From RUG760 sp045642205 (GTDB lineage: Bacteria > Bacillota > Clostridia > Lachnospirales > Bianqueaceae), in contig JAZUIK010000217.1 in assembly GCA_045642205.1 (NCBI GenBank), positions 1 through 9,019 of the forward strand: a DNA stretch of 9,019 nt. Direction: 5' to 3'. Both the position numbers and the translations under genes were made by a program. The notes under the pieces are model-generated. The model saw only the letters and a list, made by a program, of their open reading frames with translations, did no database searches and was not told the origin of the DNA. This document shows positions 5,520 to 9,019 of this stretch, piece by piece (the stretch's first letter is position 1; the number at the start of each line of letters is the position of its first letter).

Positions 5520-6424
5520 TGCCTGATGAAAGGATCTCTATTTTGACTACTGTTATCGGTGTGCGTTTCCGCCAGGGCGGCCGCACCTACTATTTTAATC
5601 CCGGTCCCTTCACCCTTCACAAGGGAGACTACGCGGTGGTCGACACTTCCCGCGGAACCGAATACGGACTGGTGGTTACTGAGCCCCGTCTCGCCTCCGA
5701 GACGGATTACGTAGCACCTCTTCGTGCCGTAATCCGCAAAGCCACCGAGGAAGACAAGGCTACTTACAAGCACAATCTTCAGCTGGAAAAAGAAGCACTG
5801 GTCATCTGTGCCGAAAAAGTCAAGGAACACGGCCTGAATATGAAGCTTCTTTCCGCTGAATATACCTTTGATGGACGCAAGGTACTGTTCTACTTTACCG
5901 CAGACGGACGTGTGGATTTCCGTGATCTGGTCAAGGATCTGGCTACTTCCTTCCACACCCGTATTGAACTCCGTCAGGTCGGTTACCGCGATGAGACCCG
6001 TCTCGGAGGCGGTATCGGTATCTGCGGACGTCCCTACTGCTGCCACACCTTCCTGTCCGATTTTGCACCGGTTTCCATCAAGATGGCCAAGGATCAGGGA
6101 CTTTCTCTGAACCCTGTCAAGATCTCCGGTACCTGCGGAAGATTGATGTGCTGTCTCCGCTATGAGGAATCTACCTATGAGGAGCTGACCAAAAATCTCC
6201 CTAATGAAGGTGACACCGTTGAGACCCCCGATGGAGTAGGCGACGTACTTCATGTCAATGTACTCCGCCAGAAGATCAAGGTTGGCATCGCCCAGGAAAA
6301 GGGAGATGTTGAGATCAACGAATTTACTCCCGACGAGATCAAGATCCTCAAGCATCATCATCGCAATGATGATAACTTAAGTGAAAGAGAACGACGCCAG
6401 CTCAAGGAGCTGGAGAAGACCTGA
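5519..6424 (+). CDS. ricT: RicT/YaaT PSP1-domain iron-sulfur protein
   Basis: In Bacillus subtilis RicT forms the RicA-RicF-RicT complex, which carries iron-sulfur clusters, works with RNase Y in mRNA processing and affects sporulation, competence and biofilm. The 301-residue product has the PSP1 core: GVRFRQGGRTYYF near the start, FYFTADGRVDFRDLVKDLA around 124-142, and the two cysteine motifs GICGRPYCC (Cys169, Cys174, Cys175) and GTCGRLMCC (Cys206, Cys211, Cys212) that match the cluster-binding region. The last 25 residues are highly charged (HHHRNDD then Arg/Glu/Lys-rich), probably a flexible or helical tail. The start at 5519 overlaps the holB stop (TGATG) and matches the family N-terminus; an in-frame TTG at 5489 inside holB is less likely. 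RicA and RicF are not in the window. Confidence 0.95.
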   Translation: MPDERISILTTVIGVRFRQGGRTYYFNPGPFTLHKGDYAVVDTSRGTEYGLVVTEPRLASETDYVAPLRAVIRKATEEDKATYKHNLQLEKEALVICAEKVKEHGLNMKLLSAEYTFDGRKVLFYFTADGRVDFRDLVKDLATSFHTRIELRQVGYRDETRLGGGIGICGRPYCCHTFLSDFAPVSIKMAKDQGLSLNPVKISGTCGRLMCCLRYEESTYEELTKNLPNEGDTVETPDGVGDVLHVNVLRQKIKVGIAQEKGDVEINEFTPDEIKILKHHHRNDDNLSERERRQLKELEKT

Positions 6425-6428
6425 GATT

Positions 6429-6434
6429 AGGAGG
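6429..6434 (+). promoter_or_regulatory. strong ribosome binding site of the mannosidase gene
   Basis: A perfect AGGAGG sits eight bases before the ATG at 6443 and four bases after the ricT stop codon. It is the strongest site in the operon, in contrast to holB and ricT, so this gene is likely translated independently of its upstream neighbour. Confidence 0.85.
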
Positions 6435-6442
6435 TTTTTCTC

Positions 6443-8917
6443 ATGGTAAAACAATGTTTATGTGATCTGAACTGGCAGATGCGACAGGTCGGCGAGACCG
6501 AATGGCTGAACGCCGCTGTTCCCGGTTCCGTATACGGTGACCTGCTTGCAGCAGGAAAAATGGACGATCCTTTCTGGAAGGATAACGAAGAAAAAGCCTG
6601 CGCTATTATGGAAAACGACTTTGAGTATGTCGCTTCCTTCAGTGCAGATCCCTCCGTCATGGCTCAGGATCATGTCCTTCTGCATTTTGATGGTCTGGAT
6701 ACCATCACCGATATCTTCCTGAACGGAGAAAAGATCGGTTCCACCAACAATATGCACCGCACCTTCGAGTTTGAAATTAAGGATCTCTTAAAGGATTCCA
6801 ATGAGCTGAAGGTATTCTTCCACTCTCCTTCCCGCTACGGTCAGATGATGCATGATGCCGATGATATCGCTGCTGATAACGATGCTATGCCCGGATTCAT
6901 GCACATCCGTAAAGCACATTGCATGTTCGGCTGGGATTGGGGCGCACATCTTCCCGATGCCGGTATCTGGAGACCTGTGTCTCTGGTAGGATATTCCATC
7001 GCTCGTTTTGAGTCCGTTATGGTCCTGCAGCATCATGAGTCCGGTAAAGTCGAACTGGAGATCAAGCCTGATGTCCTCTACGCAGAGCCTAAATATGCTG
7101 ACGAGGTAGATGAAAGCCTTGTCTATACGATCTATGTTAAGGATCCCTCCGGCAAGGAGATCGCTGAAAAAACTGTCAGCGGCGATTGCCTCCAGGATGC
7201 TAAAGTTACCATCGAGGATCCTGAGCTCTGGTGGCCCAACGGTTACGGTAAGCAGCCTCTGTATACCGTCACTGTCACTATGGAAAACGGAGAGTCCACT
7301 CTGGATCAGTGGGAAAGACGTATCGGTCTTCGCACTATAACCGTCAGCCGCGATAAACTGGACATCGGCGGCGAGGAATTTGCTACCACCGTTAACGGAC
7401 TGAAGATCTTCTCCATGGGTGCCGATTACATCCCCGAGGATCACCTTCTGGGACGCGTCACTCCTGAGACCACCCGTAAACTTCTGGAGAAAGCTGCCTG
7501 GGCTAACCACAACTCCATCCGTGTATGGGGCGGCGGCTACTATCCGGACGACTGGTTCTATGACATCTGTGATGAACTTGGTCTGCTGGTATGGCAGGAT
7601 ATGATGTTCTGCTGCACCCTCTACTCCCTGACCAAGGAATTTGAGCATAATATCGTCAAGGAATTCCGCGACAATATCCTCCGTTTCCGTCATCACGCCT
7701 GTCTGGCTATCATCAGCGGTAATAATGAAGTAGAAGAAGAAGCCGGCTTCCCCGGTTTTGCAAAGCGTCCTTCCCTTCTCAGAGATTACCTCATCATGTA
7801 TGAGTATCTGATCCGCGATGCCGTTGCCGAAATGGCACCCCAGACCTTCTACTGGCCCTCTTCCCCCTCCTCCGGTGGATCCTTCGATGCACCTCAGGAT
7901 CCGACCCGCGGAGACCAGCATTACTGGCAGGTATGGCATGGCAACAAGCCCTTTACCGCTTACAGAGAGCATCTGTTCCGCTATCTGTCCGAGTTCGGTT
8001 TCCAGGCTATCCCCTCTGAAAAGACCATCGACATGATCACCGATGATCCCGCAGACAAGAACCTCTTCTCCTATGTTATGGAGCGTCATCAGAGAAATGC
8101 TTCTGCCAACGGTAAGATCATGAACTACATGCAGCAGACCTATCTGTATCCCTCTGATTTCAATACCATGATCTACGCTTCCCAGCTGCTGCAGGCTGAT
8201 GGCATCCGCTATGGTGTAGAGCACTTCAGAAGACACCGTGGCGTCTGCATGGGTACCGTGATCTGGCAGCTCAACGACTGCTGGCCCGTCGCTTCCTGGT
8301 CTTCCATCGACTATGCCGGTCGTCTGAAGGCCCTGCATTACTACGAGAAGCGCTTCTTCGCTCCCATCATGATCTCCTGTGAGGAGAACGGTATGATGAA
8401 CTCCGGAAAGTTCATGACCCGTTATCCTTATGACTTTGAGAAATCCATCACCCTGGCTGTTGCCAATGAGACCTGGAACGACGAAGTCATTACCGTCAAC
8501 TGGCAGATCCGTAACCCCAAGGGCGAGATCCTTCGTTCCGAGTCTGAAGACATCACCGTCAAGGCCTTCTCTACCGGATGGCTTGAAAAGATCGATCTGT
8601 CTGATCTGAAGATCTTCGATGAATATATCAGCTACCAGGCAATCAAAAATGGCGAGGTCGTTTCCGAAGGCAGCGTTAACCTCAGCTTCCACAAGTATTT
8701 CCACTATGTGGATCCGGAGCTTACCTATACCGTTGATGGAAACAAGATCACTGTTTCTGCCAAGGCATATGCGAAGAGTGTTGAGATCATGAACGAAAAT
8801 GACGATCTGATCCTTTCCGATAACTACTTCGACCTGAATGCCGACAACAAGACAGTGGAGATCCTCAGCGGTGATCCCACCGGCATCAAGCTGAGAAGCG
8901 TTTACGACATCCGATAA
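6443..8917 (+). CDS. glycoside hydrolase family 2 beta-mannosidase, cytoplasmic
   Basis: Retaining exo-enzyme expected to release beta-linked mannose from the non-reducing end of short oligosaccharides. The 824 residues follow GH2 layout: sugar-binding-like N-terminal domain (about 1-190) with the beta-mannosidase hallmark GWDWG at 163-167 and GIWRP, an Ig-like domain ending with WWPNG at 263-267, a TIM barrel (about 305-660), then C-terminal beta domains. The barrel has MGADYIPED at 325-333 (many characterised relatives read GANWIPAD here), RVWGGGYYPDDWFYD, SGNNE with acid/base Glu429, SEFGFQ with nucleophile Glu517, and IWQLNDCWP at 607-615. YEKRFFAP follows, as in other beta-mannosidases. 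There is no signal peptide or membrane segment, so it would act on imported sugars. It lies 18 bases after ricT and is last in the operon. Close alternatives are other GH2 activities such as exo-beta-glucosaminidase; mannosidase is favoured by GWDWG. Confidence 0.9.
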   Translation: MVKQCLCDLNWQMRQVGETEWLNAAVPGSVYGDLLAAGKMDDPFWKDNEEKACAIMENDFEYVASFSADPSVMAQDHVLLHFDGLDTITDIFLNGEKIGSTNNMHRTFEFEIKDLLKDSNELKVFFHSPSRYGQMMHDADDIAADNDAMPGFMHIRKAHCMFGWDWGAHLPDAGIWRPVSLVGYSIARFESVMVLQHHESGKVELEIKPDVLYAEPKYADEVDESLVYTIYVKDPSGKEIAEKTVSGDCLQDAKVTIEDPELWWPNGYGKQPLYTVTVTMENGESTLDQWERRIGLRTITVSRDKLDIGGEEFATTVNGLKIFSMGADYIPEDHLLGRVTPETTRKLLEKAAWANHNSIRVWGGGYYPDDWFYDICDELGLLVWQDMMFCCTLYSLTKEFEHNIVKEFRDNILRFRHHACLAIISGNNEVEEEAGFPGFAKRPSLLRDYLIMYEYLIRDAVAEMAPQTFYWPSSPSSGGSFDAPQDPTRGDQHYWQVWHGNKPFTAYREHLFRYLSEFGFQAIPSEKTIDMITDDPADKNLFSYVMERHQRNASANGKIMNYMQQTYLYPSDFNTMIYASQLLQADGIRYGVEHFRRHRGVCMGTVIWQLNDCWPVASWSSIDYAGRLKALHYYEKRFFAPIMISCEENGMMNSGKFMTRYPYDFEKSITLAVANETWNDEVITVNWQIRNPKGEILRSESEDITVKAFSTGWLEKIDLSDLKIFDEYISYQAIKNGEVVSEGSVNLSFHKYFHYVDPELTYTVDGNKITVSAKAYAKSVEIMNENDDLILSDNYFDLNADNKTVEILSGDPTGIKLRSVYDIR

Positions 8918-8932
8918 TCAAACAATTAAAGC

Positions 8933-8979
8933 AAAAAAATGAAAGAACCCTTTCCCTAGAAAGTGGTTCTTTCATTTTT
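8933..8979. terminator. bidirectional intrinsic terminator ending the tmk operon
   Basis: A 15-bp perfect stem pairs 8935-8949 with 8965-8979; inside it a further 5-bp stem (8950-8954 with 8959-8963, one bulged T) closes a 4-base loop. The right arm ends in TTTTT and the left arm begins with a run of seven A, so a T-run follows the hairpin on both strands. It starts 15 bases after the mannosidase stop codon. Confidence 0.92.
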
Positions 8980-8995
8980 CCGAAGGAGATTTTAT

Positions 8996-9019
8996 ATGGA
9001 GCGAATCGACGAACTTCAG
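8996..9019 (+). CDS. start of a new gene, 8 codons visible
   Basis: An ATG with AAGGAG at 8983-8988, seven bases upstream, opens a frame reading MERIDELQ to the window edge. The strong ribosome site makes it a real gene start. Eight residues cannot identify it; an N-terminus of this kind occurs in NAD-dependent DNA ligase (LigA), among others, so that is only a guess. The ribosome site begins four bases after the terminator's T-run, leaving no room for a separate promoter between them. Confidence 0.6.

Noticed and set aside
6354..6373. 8-bp inverted repeat ATCATCAT / ATGATGAT near the end of ricT
   Set aside because: AT-rich, inside coding sequence, and explained by His and Asp codons; no T-run follows.
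6788..8704. Very long open frame (638 codons) antisense to the mannosidase, and similar ones antisense to trkH (1057-1899), trkA (1890-3026) and ricT (5471-6361)
   Set aside because: All are in the frame whose codons are the exact reverse complements of the sense codons. They are long only because the real genes rarely use TTA, CTA and TCA; the first one ends exactly at a TTA leucine codon of the mannosidase. The products match no family and lack ribosome sites.

Overview
The window looks like a chromosomal segment of a Gram-positive, low-to-mid GC bacterium of the phylum Bacillota, most likely an anaerobic gut Clostridia-type organism. Three things point there. The conserved block tmk - darA (c-di-AMP receptor, YaaQ/PstA) - holB - ricT (YaaT) is typical of Bacillota. 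TrkA/TrkH are of the long, duplicated-RCK type. The Shine-Dalgarno sites are strong (AGGAGG, AAAGGAG-like) and a carbohydrate-degrading gene sits inside the block. Species-level assignment is not possible by eye. No mobile element, CRISPR, tRNA or rRNA was seen.

Left half, minus strand: trkA (3230 to 1854) and trkH (1854 to 406) overlap at a TGATG junction and encode the cytoplasmic gating subunit and the channel subunit of a potassium uptake system. The 217-base gap between trkH and the next gene is filled by three tandem 69-base units at about 207-417. Each unit can fold into two hairpins, and the stems differ between units by paired, compensating changes. The last hairpin runs into the 3' end of trkH and contains its stop codon. 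Beyond it, still on the minus strand, is the 5' end of rsmI (188 to 1 and beyond), a 16S rRNA methyltransferase.

Centre, 3231-3502: a 272-base divergent regulatory region. It holds a good sigma-A promoter for the rightward operon (TTGAAA, 17, TATAAT), two candidate promoters for trkAH (one overlapping the tmk -10 box on the opposite strand), a terminator-like hairpin just upstream of the tmk -35 box, and a 14-base palindrome in the tmk leader.

Right half, plus strand: tmk, darA, holB, ricT and a cytoplasmic GH2 beta-mannosidase appear to form one transcription unit. holB and ricT start inside the stop codon of the gene before (TGATG), and the mannosidase follows ricT after 18 bases with a strong ribosome binding site. 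A long bidirectional intrinsic terminator follows (8933-8979), and a new gene starts immediately after it (8996).

Functionally the window joins dTTP synthesis (Tmk), replicative clamp loading (HolB), RNA processing/developmental control (RicT), c-di-AMP sensing (DarA) and K+ uptake (TrkAH). c-di-AMP is a known regulator of K+ uptake in Bacillota, so the divergent arrangement of darA and trkAH makes biological sense. The most unusual items are the covarying hairpin repeat array and the mannosidase placed at the end of a housekeeping operon.
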